From Sulfuritalea sp. (lineage in GTDB: Bacteria; Pseudomonadota; Gammaproteobacteria; Burkholderiales; Rhodocyclaceae): 13,731 nucleotides of DNA. A program made the position numbers and the translations under genes. Under the pieces are notes generated by a model, which was not told the origin of the DNA, ran no database searches, and worked only from the letters and a program-made list of their open reading frames with translations. The DNA is taken from contig JALNZB010000048.1 of NCBI GenBank assembly GCA_023229545.1, positions 1-13,731 of the forward strand, read 5' to 3'. Positions 6,977 to 13,167 of the stretch are shown here, in pieces (the stretch's first letter is position 1; each line of letters begins with the position of its first letter).

Positions 6977-8854
6977 TCAGTAACTTTCGTCGGCGTTCCA
7001 CATTTCCGGAACGAAGCGCACCACGCGGTTGCGCCCGGTCGATTTGGCCTTGTACATGGCCACGTCGGCGAATTTGACCACCTGCCAGAAAGTATCGGAA
7101 TCGTCTGGATATTCGGCGACGCCGATCGAAATGGTCTTTTGCAGTATGCCGCCCGGCAAGGGAATCTTGGTTGCCTCGACTTCGACACGGATTTTTTCCG
7201 CCACTTGCATCGCGGCGTCGGCGCTGGTATCCATCAGTACCAGCAGGAATTCCTCGCCGCCGTAGCGTATGGCCATGTCAGAACTGCGCACGCTACGCAT
7301 GAGAATCTCGGCCAGTGTCTTGAGTATCTTGTCACCGGCTTCATGGCCGTGGACGTCGTTCACCTGCTTGAAGAAATCAAGGTCCAGCATCAGTACCGAG
7401 AACGTGCTCTTGCGCCGCTGGCTGCCGGCCACCAGGGTGCCGACGTATTCTTCGAGGAAGCGGCGGTTATACATGCCGGTCATGGCGTCACGCAGGGAAT
7501 TCTCACGCAGGTGTTCCATGAGTCGCTTGGCCTCCAGCACCGGGCCGGCTTCGCGCAGATAGACGGCGACAAACGGCACCATCAGGCGGGCCAGGGGGGC
7601 TTCGTCGGCGGCAACCACAACCTGCACCACGCAGCCGGCCGAACCGGACTGGGTGATCGGCAAACAGATGTGGGTATCGCCCTCGGCCTCGGGGCGGAAC
7701 ATGGTGCATAGCCCCGGGAAGCCCACGGCATTGACTTCATGTCCCGTGCGACGAGCGCGACAGAAACTCGCATCGAGCGTCACTTGCGGGTCGCAGTAGC
7801 GACAAGTGGCGCCGAATTCGCCATCGATCACAATCGGCGTCATGCGGTTTTTGCTTGCGGCGATCTCGTAAATGGAGAAACGCCTGAAATCATATTTACG
7901 CTGCAGCACCTCGGCGAGCCGCTGATAGATATCGAGTTTGGTCTGGTCTTCCTCGATGGCCTGTTTGAACTCGGACGCCTGGACCAGGCTTTCGACCATC
8001 TCGGTGGTGAGCACCAACTGGTTGCCGTCTTCGTTCGTCTGATTGCCCATCTTCACCTGATGGCCAATCAACTGGCCGACCCGGGTGCGGATGGTGGTCA
8101 CCTCGCGCTCAAGAAACTCCATGAGACGGTTGATGTTGAGTGCGATATCGCCCACTTCGTCGGTGCTGCGCTGGCTGATACGGCCGCTGAAATTTCCCCC
8201 GACCGCCTTGGATGTGACTTCCTTGACGGCCTGCGCGGTTTCCGACAGCGGATTCATCATGCGGCGCAACAGCGCCAGAGTGAGCAGTGCGGCAACCAAT
8301 ACCGCCAAGCTCACGACGATGACACCGGCAATGCCCTGACGACGCACTTCGGCAAGCGAAATCTCGATGCTTACCGCACCCAGCACCGTGCCGGACTTAA
8401 CCAGGTGGCATTCGTTCAGGCAGTTGGGAACACCCCGGTCGTCGGCAATATAGGGAACTACCCCGCGGACCAGCAACTCCCCATCCACTTCGATGACGTC
8501 GAAATCTTCCTTGCCCGTCGCCAGCACCTGTTCGATACCTTCGCCGCGAGCGCGTTCGATCTCGAAGCCCGGCCCGAACTGAGCGATCACCGCCGGCCCG
8601 CGAATCACCTGAACCTGCCGCACGCCGGGAATCGAAGCAAGCCGCGAAAGAAACTGCTGGCGCTTGGAGATGGTGCCGTTGACCATGCTCTCGGTCAGGC
8701 CCACCTTGACCGTTTCGGCCCGGGATCGCACCTGGCGTTCGGTGTTATGAACCGAGAACCAGCGAAAGCCGAGCGCGGAAAACACGATCAGCGCCACGAC
8801 CAGTACGGCCGTGACACTGATAGAGAACACCAGAATTTTGTCTTTGAGTTTCAT
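6977..8854 (-). CDS. Membrane diguanylate cyclase with periplasmic heme-like sensor, HAMP and Cys-rich GAF-like region
   Basis: A 625-residue predicted c-di-GMP synthase. TM1 spans about 8-30 and TM2 about 175-196, enclosing a periplasmic domain with CLNECH (Cys145, Cys149, His150), close to the CXXCH heme c signature of related sensors but one residue longer. A HAMP linker (about 198-252) leads to a GAF-like region containing Cys351, Cys354, Cys365 and Cys383, a possible metal or redox site. The GGDEF domain (about 455-615) has Asp491 in MLDLDFFK, an intact GGEEF (532-536) and a product-inhibition RxxD (523-526), so it should be active and feedback-regulated. The ribosome site is weak (GAGG about 12 nt upstream). 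An intrinsic terminator lies after the stop. The signal sensed is not known. Confidence 0.92.
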   Translation of the reverse strand: MKLKDKILVFSISVTAVLVVALIVFSALGFRWFSVHNTERQVRSRAETVKVGLTESMVNGTISKRQQFLSRLASIPGVRQVQVIRGPAVIAQFGPGFEIERARGEGIEQVLATGKEDFDVIEVDGELLVRGVVPYIADDRGVPNCLNECHLVKSGTVLGAVSIEISLAEVRRQGIAGVIVVSLAVLVAALLTLALLRRMMNPLSETAQAVKEVTSKAVGGNFSGRISQRSTDEVGDIALNINRLMEFLEREVTTIRTRVGQLIGHQVKMGNQTNEDGNQLVLTTEMVESLVQASEFKQAIEEDQTKLDIYQRLAEVLQRKYDFRRFSIYEIAASKNRMTPIVIDGEFGATCRYCDPQVTLDASFCRARRTGHEVNAVGFPGLCTMFRPEAEGDTHICLPITQSGSAGCVVQVVVAADEAPLARLMVPFVAVYLREAGPVLEAKRLMEHLRENSLRDAMTGMYNRRFLEEYVGTLVAGSQRRKSTFSVLMLDLDFFKQVNDVHGHEAGDKILKTLAEILMRSVRSSDMAIRYGGEEFLLVLMDTSADAAMQVAEKIRVEVEATKIPLPGGILQKTISIGVAEYPDDSDTFWQVVKFADVAMYKAKSTGRNRVVRFVPEMWNADESY

Positions 8855-8891
8855 GGAGGGGGCTTGCCTCTATCCGTCCCGTTCATGCGCG

Positions 8892-8930
8892 AATCTTTTA
8901 ATATTAACAAATATCCACTACTTCGATGCA
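8892..8930 (-). promoter_or_regulatory. AT-rich leader/promoter region of the diguanylate cyclase gene
   Basis: This is a distinctly AT-rich patch in a GC-rich neighbourhood. It contains the 10-bp palindrome TTAATATTAA (8898-8907) and TAATAT as a possible -10 on the minus strand, but no good -35 at normal spacing. It is the only promoter-like stretch between the diguanylate cyclase and the CWC gene (8855-9096); the exact elements are uncertain. Confidence 0.3.
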
Positions 8931-9096
8931 GGAACTTCCGCCCGTCCTGATTGCCCTAAGAAAATGCGCAACACTTTGCTCGCAGCACGAATGGATATCA
9001 AGATGATGGAACGGGCCGCCCTCGCCGACCACCATGTCACCGCATCCGAACAGGCCCTGCTGGACGAAGTGCGGGGCGCATCGAACGCATGGCCGT

Positions 9097-9315
9097 TTAG
9101 CGATCCGCCGCCAGGATCAGCCGCGCCTTCAGGCAGGCCGGACAGAGACAGCTTGCCGCCGGCGATGCCGGATCGGATTTCGCCGGAAGCGGCAGCAAGG
9201 CCGGCAAGCTGGCGCACCAGCATTCCTTGTCGCCGCCTTCCATGCCGCAGCGAAACCGCGCACCGCATTGCGGACACCGATTGGCGAGTTCGGTCGCCAC
9301 AGGTGCTGAATTCAT
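9097..9315 (-). CDS. Small cysteine-rich CWC-family protein
   Basis: A 72-residue protein with eight cysteines (14, 17, 23, 32, 34, 56, 58, 61) arranged as CPQCGARFRCG, a short linker, CWC, then CLCPACL. This matches the small Cys_rich_CWC family, a probable zinc-ribbon-like fold of unknown function. No signal peptide is seen, so it is presumably cytoplasmic. It starts 14 nt after the stop of the glycine-zipper gene and is probably the last gene of that operon. The ribosome site is poor, so expression may depend on coupling. Length and Cys spacing are normal for the family; function is not assigned. Confidence 0.8.
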   Translation of the reverse strand: MNSAPVATELANRCPQCGARFRCGMEGGDKECWCASLPALLPLPAKSDPASPAASCLCPACLKARLILAADR

Positions 9316-9329
9316 GGAGTGCTTGAGAG

Positions 9330-10073
9330 TCAGCGCGAAACGATTGCGCCGTTGACCAGCTTGACCTTGTCGCCGATGCGCCAGGACGGCATGGTGTCGG
9401 ACTCGATCAGGCGGGTGGTGCCATCTTCAAACCGTACAGTGATTTGGTAGCCAACCGTCTTGCTCTGGGATTTCTCGACAGAGTTGCCGAGCAGTCCACC
9501 GCCGACCGCGCCGGCAATGGTCGCCAGCGTGCGGGTGTTGCCGCGGCCGACGTTGCTGCCCAGTACCCCGCCAGCGAGACCGCCGATGACGGCGCCGGCG
9601 CCGCTGCCCTTGCCTTCACGGGTGACTTCCCGCACGTTGGCGATGACGCCGCAATCGATGCACGGCGACGGCGCGTGAGCAGCGGCAGCCGGCGGCACAT
9701 AGTCTGGCGGGACGCCGCCGGCATAGGGCGGCGGCATCGCCGCCTGACCCGCCGGCAAGTTCTGCTCGACTTTCCTTTTTGCCGTCTTGGTCTGGATCGG
9801 CGCAGGCGGCTTGCTGGCCGCAGCTTGCGGCGCCTGCGGCAGAGCCACTGGCGGCGGCGCTACGACGGCAACTGCGGGCGGCTCGACCGCCGGAGTGGTG
9901 GCGACGATGGCTGACCGCTCGGGCGCCGGGGCGGTCCTGGCCGGCAAAAACCCGGTCAGCGCAGCGATGCCAACCAGGGACAGCAGGGTCACCGAAATAC
10001 CGGCGACCCACAACAGAGGATGCAGGGAAGAAGTTGAAGCAACGGGAGAAGCAACTTTGGGAACGGTTTCCAT
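9330..10073 (-). CDS. Membrane-anchored glycine-zipper 2TM-type envelope protein
   Basis: A 247-residue protein with a single N-terminal membrane anchor (about 18-42) and no lipobox, then a long Pro/Ala-rich linker (about 45-135). A CIDCG pair (Cys138, Cys141) precedes a glycine-zipper hairpin (about 157-197, GAGAVIGGLAGGVLGSNVGRG followed by IAGAVGGGLLGN), and a C-terminal beta-rich domain (about 208-247, YQITVRFEDGTTRLIE) ends the protein. The C-terminal half resembles the SlyB/17-kDa surface antigen family. The anchor and linker suggest it reaches from the inner membrane into the periplasm (inference). AGGA lies about 11 nt before the ATG. It follows the lipoprotein gene by 24 nt in the same operon. 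Confidence 0.87.
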   Translation of the reverse strand: METVPKVASPVASTSSLHPLLWVAGISVTLLSLVGIAALTGFLPARTAPAPERSAIVATTPAVEPPAVAVVAPPPVALPQAPQAAASKPPAPIQTKTAKRKVEQNLPAGQAAMPPPYAGGVPPDYVPPAAAAHAPSPCIDCGVIANVREVTREGKGSGAGAVIGGLAGGVLGSNVGRGNTRTLATIAGAVGGGLLGNSVEKSQSKTVGYQITVRFEDGTTRLIESDTMPSWRIGDKVKLVNGAIVSR

Positions 10074-10097
10074 GTCTGAAATTTCCTGAAAAGTGAA

Positions 10098-10643
10098 TCA
10101 GCGGGGCGGCTTGGCGAAGGGCGGCGCATATCCCGGCGGCGGCGGGTAGGAAGCACCCGTCGGCGGCACGGCGGCAGGCGCAGCCGGCGGCTGGCTCCGG
10201 CTCTGCGTCATGGTCCCGGAGACCGGCACCTGGTGTCCCTTCGCGTACATGCACTGGACATAGGCGTTGTCGTAGCGGCGCTGGGTTCCATGGACCGAAC
10301 TCTGGGCAGCGCCGGTGCCGGCCATGCTGCCTACCAGCAGCCCGGTACCCGCTCCGGCGGCAGCCCCATCGCGACCGCCGATGACTGCACCGGCAACAGC
10401 CCCCACCACGGTGCCGACGGCGGCGCTGCGCACGCCGGCATCGACCCCGGCCTGATCCGCTTCGTTGCCTCCGATCTGGTGTCTGGCGTACTGGCGGCAA
10501 TCGGCGTCATCGGCGCGGAACTGCTCGAAGTTCTTGCCGGTCCCCGGCAAGGCCATCACGCTGGGGCCGGAAGGAACGGAGGCGCAGCCGGCGAGCAGCA
10601 ACAGGATCGACGCGGCAGCGAGGAAAGGCGTGAGTGATTTCAT
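10098..10643 (-). CDS. Glycine-zipper outer-membrane lipoprotein (YMGG-like)
   Basis: A 181-residue lipoprotein precursor. The signal peptide ends in lipobox LLAGC with the lipidated Cys at residue 20. The next residues, Ala-Ser, do not give an inner-membrane retention signal, so outer-membrane sorting is expected. A segment with DADCRQYA and a later YVQCMYAKGH carry two conserved-looking cysteines flanking a glycine zipper (about 72-110, repeated GxxxG/AxxxG). The C-terminus is Pro-rich. This matches YMGG-like Gly-zipper proteins of unknown role, often linked to envelope integrity. AGGAG lies 9 nt before the start. It is the second gene of the envelope operon, 21 nt after the first. Confidence 0.88.
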   Translation of the reverse strand: MKSLTPFLAAASILLLLAGCASVPSGPSVMALPGTGKNFEQFRADDADCRQYARHQIGGNEADQAGVDAGVRSAAVGTVVGAVAGAVIGGRDGAAAGAGTGLLVGSMAGTGAAQSSVHGTQRRYDNAYVQCMYAKGHQVPVSGTMTQSRSQPPAAPAAVPPTGASYPPPPGYAPPFAKPPR

Positions 10644-10664
10644 GGCAACGACTCCTGATTCGTC

Positions 10665-11045
10665 TCAGGGCTGACCGGGTGGCCGGGGCAATACCTTCTG
10701 CCATCCGCTGGGGCATTCCTTGACGTAGGGATAATAACCCTTCGCCGCCGCGCAGTAGTACCAGTAATTGACCGGTGCCTCGGCAACGGGTGCGGTCGGG
10801 GCGGGAGGCGCGGGAGGCGCCTGCTGTTCGATATACACCTGCGGCACGGGACGCTCGACCACCACCGGCGGATAGTAGGGAGGGTAGTAATAGGGATACG
10901 GCGGGAAGTACAACGGTCCCCAGTAGGGGCCGATCATTACACCAAATCGCACGTGACCCCGATGACCCCGGTGATCGGCCCAGGCATTGCCGACACCGAC
11001 CGATCCCAGCAGCAGAAGCACGATTAGCAATTTGACCGTTTTCAT
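10665..11045 (-). CDS. Small secreted Tyr/Pro-rich envelope protein
   Basis: A 126-residue protein with a signal peptide (MKTVKLLIVLLLLGSVGVGNAWA, cleavage before DH), a His/Arg patch, a strikingly Tyr/Pro-rich stretch (YFPPYPYYYPPYYPP), an Ala/Pro linker and a C-terminal module with two cysteines (YYCAAAKGYYPYVKECPSGW). This C-terminal module is common in small proteobacterial periplasmic or outer-membrane proteins without known function. The start was set at 11045, where the signal peptide begins and AGGA lies 9 nt upstream; the open frame extends further upstream, but without signal or coding character. It is the first gene of the envelope operon and lies behind the two-box promoter. Confidence 0.82.
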   Translation of the reverse strand: MKTVKLLIVLLLLGSVGVGNAWADHRGHRGHVRFGVMIGPYWGPLYFPPYPYYYPPYYPPVVVERPVPQVYIEQQAPPAPPAPTAPVAEAPVNYWYYCAAAKGYYPYVKECPSGWQKVLPRPPGQP

Positions 11046-11117
11046 GGCACTTGTCCTTTTCGTTGGAAGACACCAGCCCGATGCGCGGCCTCGGTCCCAT
11101 CCTTGACTACGGCGCCT

Positions 11118-11180
11118 ATTCGACTCCACGCGTGTAAGAAAATTGTCCCGAAAGCGGCACGTTTTGTAAGAAATCGTTAC
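11118..11180 (-). promoter_or_regulatory. Putative activator-dependent promoter of the envelope operon (two tandem boxes and a -10)
   Basis: On the plus strand TGTAAG occurs at 11133-11138 (6 nt, then GTCCC) and at 11165-11170 (6 nt, then TTAC), 32 bp apart. On the minus strand the proximal CTTACA is followed after exactly 9 nt by TCGAAT (11123-11118), a 4/6 -10 match, placing the start near 11111 and giving a roughly 66-nt leader. Motif, spacing and orientation repeat those of the Spy-like gene promoter. Confidence 0.5.
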
Positions 11181-11202
11181 GCCCAGGCATTCCTGACGAG
11201 CT

Positions 11203-11592
11203 TTACTTCTTGCGCGCCACCAAGTGCGCGCGCAACCAGACGGCGAACTCGGCCTCGTCGAGTTCGCCGGCGGCGAGGGCGAACATCGCGCCAGTGGCTT
11301 CCGCTTGCGTCGCTGCGAGGCGATAGCCGTTCAAGGCGAGGAATAAACCAACGGAAAGAAATGCCGCCCGCTTGTTGCCGTCAACGAAAGGATGGTTCTG
11401 GGATATCCCGGAGCCGTAAGCCGCCGCCAAGGCCGCTACATCCGGTTCGCCATAAGCAGCCAGATTTTGCGCACGCGCCAGTGCCGAATCGAGCAAACCT
11501 TCATCGCGCATTCCCGCAGCGCCGCCATGGTCGGCCAGGCTCTCGCCATGCAGCAGCAATAGCGCGTGCTTGTCTATCCAGCGCAAGCTCAT
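11203..11592 (-). CDS. doc: Doc (death-on-curing) family toxin with Fic fold
   Basis: A 129-residue Fic-fold protein, close to the roughly 126 residues of P1 Doc. The signature HPFVDGNKR spans 67-75 with catalytic His67 and Asp71. In P1 Doc the fold phosphorylates elongation factor EF-Tu; the loop here is DGN rather than the P1 DAN, so whether it phosphorylates or AMPylates is open. An N-terminal IDKHALLLLHGESLADHGG and a GLLDSALARAQNL segment also fit chromosomal Doc proteins. The ATG overlaps the antitoxin stop as ATGA, the usual coupled antitoxin-toxin arrangement. The gene appears intact. Confidence 0.9.
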   Translation of the reverse strand: MSLRWIDKHALLLLHGESLADHGGAAGMRDEGLLDSALARAQNLAAYGEPDVAALAAAYGSGISQNHPFVDGNKRAAFLSVGLFLALNGYRLAATQAEATGAMFALAAGELDEAEFAVWLRAHLVARKK

Positions 11593-11813
11593 TTGGCGAG
11601 GGCGTGAAAGGTGTCACGAAACTCGCGCATGAAGTCGCGACCCGCCGTCATCTGTTCTTCAAGCGCCGGGTCATACGGGGTGACCACATAGCCCTCGGGC
11701 GTTTCCGTCAGAAAGATCGATTCACCCTTGTTCAGTTTCAGGTTGGCCAGCACCTCCTTGGGCAGGATGACGCCTATCGAATTACCGATCTGGGTAAGCT
11801 TGAGGATGTGCAT
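11589..11813 (-). CDS. AbrB/MazE/SpoVT-fold antitoxin paired with Doc
   Basis: A 74-residue protein beginning MHILKLTQIGNSIGVILPKEVLANLKLNKGE, a textbook SpoVT/AbrB swapped-hairpin DNA-binding domain (about 1-46). The charged C-terminal tail (about 50-74) is expected to bind and neutralise the toxin. The start was placed at 11813 because GGAG lies 8 nt upstream and the domain starts there; 20 extra upstream codons would read through the promoter and operator. The gene overlaps doc by 4 nt. It probably represses its own promoter through the dyad directly upstream. P1 Doc is partnered by a Phd-fold antitoxin, so this is a different fold combination. Confidence 0.88.
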   Translation of the reverse strand: MHILKLTQIGNSIGVILPKEVLANLKLNKGESIFLTETPEGYVVTPYDPALEEQMTAGRDFMREFRDTFHALAK

Positions 11814-11817
11814 GGCT

Positions 11818-11860
11818 GGCTCCAGCGACGTTATAACGATTGTTATACTACGCCGGAGCC
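11818..11860 (-). promoter_or_regulatory. Operator dyad of the toxin-antitoxin operon
   Basis: An imperfect 43-bp dyad: GGCTCCAGCG... on the left and the complement of GGCTCCGGCG... on the right, with the perfect palindrome GTTATAAC at 11830-11837 and a second GTATAAC copy on the opposite strand. It lies just before the antitoxin ATG and abuts the -10, so it is the likely autoregulatory site. Confidence 0.55.
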
Positions 11861-11873
11861 ACGCCGGTTTCAA
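11845..11873 (-). promoter_or_regulatory. Promoter of the antitoxin-doc operon
   Basis: On the minus strand TTGAAA (11873-11868) and TAGTAT (11850-11845) are 17 bp apart. The -10 lies inside the operator dyad, as expected for autorepression. Confidence 0.5.
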
Positions 11874-11910
11874 GTTTTGCTGAGGCCGTCAAACAAATCT
11901 CAAACAAGGC

Positions 11911-11940
11911 TTGACACATCCATACCGGTCGGTATCTAAT
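11911..11940 (+). promoter_or_regulatory. Promoter of the tetR gene
   Basis: Perfect -35 TTGACA (11911-11916), an 18-bp spacer and -10 TCTAAT (11935-11940, 5/6 match). The predicted start site is about 11947-11948, at the ATG. A palindromic operator fills the spacer. Confidence 0.7.
11922..11935. promoter_or_regulatory. TetR operator 1, within its own promoter
   Basis: ATACCGGTCGGTAT, with 6-bp arms ATACCG/CGGTAT, lies between the -35 and -10 of tetR. It shares its right arm GTCGGTAT with operator 2 before the next gene. Binding here would block polymerase and give autorepression. Confidence 0.65.
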
Positions 11941-11947
11941 ACCCCCC

Positions 11948-12547
11948 ATGCAAACCAAGCAACCCGACATTACGCGCGACAAAGTGCTCGAAGCGGCATT
12001 CTGCGAAATTCACCGCAGCGGCTTCCAGGCGGCGAGCATCGCCAACATCCTGGCCAGCACCGGACTGACCAAGGGCGCGCTGTACCATCATTTTCCTACC
12101 AAGCAGGCGCTGGGTCTGGCGGTGGTAGACGAGGTCATTCATCGACGGCTGGATGTCCGTTTTTTCACACCCCTGCGGCAAAGCGAGCAGCCTCTGGAAA
12201 CCCTGCTGGGCATTCTTGAGAATATCGCCGATCGCGCTCAGGAGTTGGTGACGCTGGGTTGCCCGCTCAACAACCTGATGCAGGAAATGAGTCCGCTCGA
12301 CCCGGCTTTCAAGAAACGCCTCGGAGACGTGCTGCACGCATGGCGCGAATCGGTGGAAATCGCGTTGCAGCTGGCGCAAGGCCAGGGCGATCTGCGCCCC
12401 GATGTCGATTGCGCGGATGCCGCGCTGTTTATCGTTTCCGCCTGGGAGGGCTGCATCGGCATCGCCAAGAACTTGCAATCCCCCGAAGCATTGTCGGTGT
12501 GCAGCCGCCAGTTGCAAGCCTATATCCGCAGCCTGCGCACCACATAG
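11948..12547 (+). CDS. TetR/AcrR family transcriptional regulator
   Basis: A 199-residue repressor-type protein. The N-terminal helix-turn-helix spans about 10-56, with recognition region IANILASTGLTKGALYHHFPTKQAL typical of TetR/AcrR. The C-terminal ligand domain includes GCPLNNLMQEMSP, a pattern seen in TetR proteins that sense small organic or electrophilic molecules; the ligand is not identifiable. The ATG is preceded by a run of C with no Shine-Dalgarno and lies at the predicted transcription start, so the message is probably leaderless. Two matching palindromes, in its own promoter and before the downstream enzyme gene, indicate autoregulation and control of the following genes. A T8 run follows the stop without a clear hairpin. 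Confidence 0.93.
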   Translation: MQTKQPDITRDKVLEAAFCEIHRSGFQAASIANILASTGLTKGALYHHFPTKQALGLAVVDEVIHRRLDVRFFTPLRQSEQPLETLLGILENIADRAQELVTLGCPLNNLMQEMSPLDPAFKKRLGDVLHAWRESVEIALQLAQGQGDLRPDVDCADAALFIVSAWEGCIGIAKNLQSPEALSVCSRQLQAYIRSLRTT

Positions 12548-12566
12548 ATTTTTTTTACCCACGAGC

Positions 12567-12584
12567 ATACCGACCAGTCGGTAT
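12567..12584. promoter_or_regulatory. TetR operator 2, upstream of the carboxymuconolactone decarboxylase-like gene
   Basis: ATACCGACCAGTCGGTAT has perfect 8-bp arms around CA and is a more symmetric version of operator 1. It is followed by TCTTATAC, a -10-like sequence in the same relative position as at tetR, but no good -35 is visible, so an internal promoter is possible but weak. Confidence 0.7.
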
Positions 12585-12591
12585 CTTATAC

Positions 12592-12597
12592 AAGGAG
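12592..12597 (+). promoter_or_regulatory. Shine-Dalgarno AAGGAG deciding the downstream start
   Basis: AAGGAG is 1 nt before the ATG at 12599 but 7 nt before the ATG at 12605, so the second ATG is the likely start. Confidence 0.8.
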
Positions 12598-12604
12598 AAT
12601 GACC

Positions 12605-13138
12605 ATGCCGTTGATCCACACCGTTGCACCCGCCCAGGCCCAAGGCCAGGTAGCCGAGGTTTATCGCCAGGCCGAAGCCATCCTGGGCTGCGTCCCCAAT
12701 GCCTTCCAGATGTACAGCGGCAGCCCCGCCCTGCTGGAAACCCAGTGGCAGCAGACCGCCTATTTCATGCGCCACCCCACCCTGAGTTTCCCGTTGTTGG
12801 CGCTGACGCGGATGCTGGTGTCGCAAGATCACCGCTGCGATTACTGCATCGACTTCAACGCCGCCATGTTGATCGAACACGCCGGCTTCACTCAGGAACA
12901 AATCGCCGCCACCAGGCGCGACCCGACTGCGGCACCGCTGGACGCCAGGGACAAAGCGATGCTGCTGTTCGCGCTGAAGGCCACGCGCACACCGCAGGAT
13001 GTCGACGCCGCAGACATCGATAGCCTGAAATCGCTGGGCTGGGCGGAAAGCGACATGCTCGACGCAGTCGCTCATGCCGCTCGCAACATGGCTGCGGACG
13101 TGGTATTCAACACCTTCAAGGTCGAACGGGACGAATAG
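12605..13138 (+). CDS. Carboxymuconolactone decarboxylase / AhpD-like (alkylhydroperoxidase) family protein
   Basis: A 177-residue all-helical CMD/AhpD-fold protein. The redox pair CDYC (Cys78, Cys81) lies in LVSQDHRCDYCIDFN. In classical AhpD a His follows the second Cys after three residues; here Asn85 takes that place, so peroxidase chemistry may differ, although an Asn variant is, from memory, a recognised subgroup. The N-terminal half (about 17-60) with ILGCVPNAFQMYSGSPALL resembles the CMD core. The start at 12605 is set by the AAGGAG spacing. It lies 57 nt after tetR with a TetR operator in between, and 29 nt before the tautomerase gene, so it is likely part of a TetR-controlled operon for an organic or electrophilic compound (inference). 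Confidence 0.87.
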   Translation: MPLIHTVAPAQAQGQVAEVYRQAEAILGCVPNAFQMYSGSPALLETQWQQTAYFMRHPTLSFPLLALTRMLVSQDHRCDYCIDFNAAMLIEHAGFTQEQIAATRRDPTAAPLDARDKAMLLFALKATRTPQDVDAADIDSLKSLGWAESDMLDAVAHAARNMAADVVFNTFKVERDE

Positions 13139-13167
13139 GCGGCTTGCCCGAACTCAGGAGATAGCTC

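Noticed and set aside
8918..9277. Minus-strand open frame of 119 codons overlapping the CWC gene
   Set aside because: It is in a different frame from the Cys-rich CWC protein, with no domain and Arg/Ser/Ala-rich content; judged a shadow.
11181..11202. Terminator after doc
   Set aside because: CAGG-CATT-CCTG is just a 4-bp stem without a T-tract.
12548..12557. T8 run after tetR as an intrinsic terminator
   Set aside because: No stable hairpin directly precedes the T-tract, so termination there is not supported.
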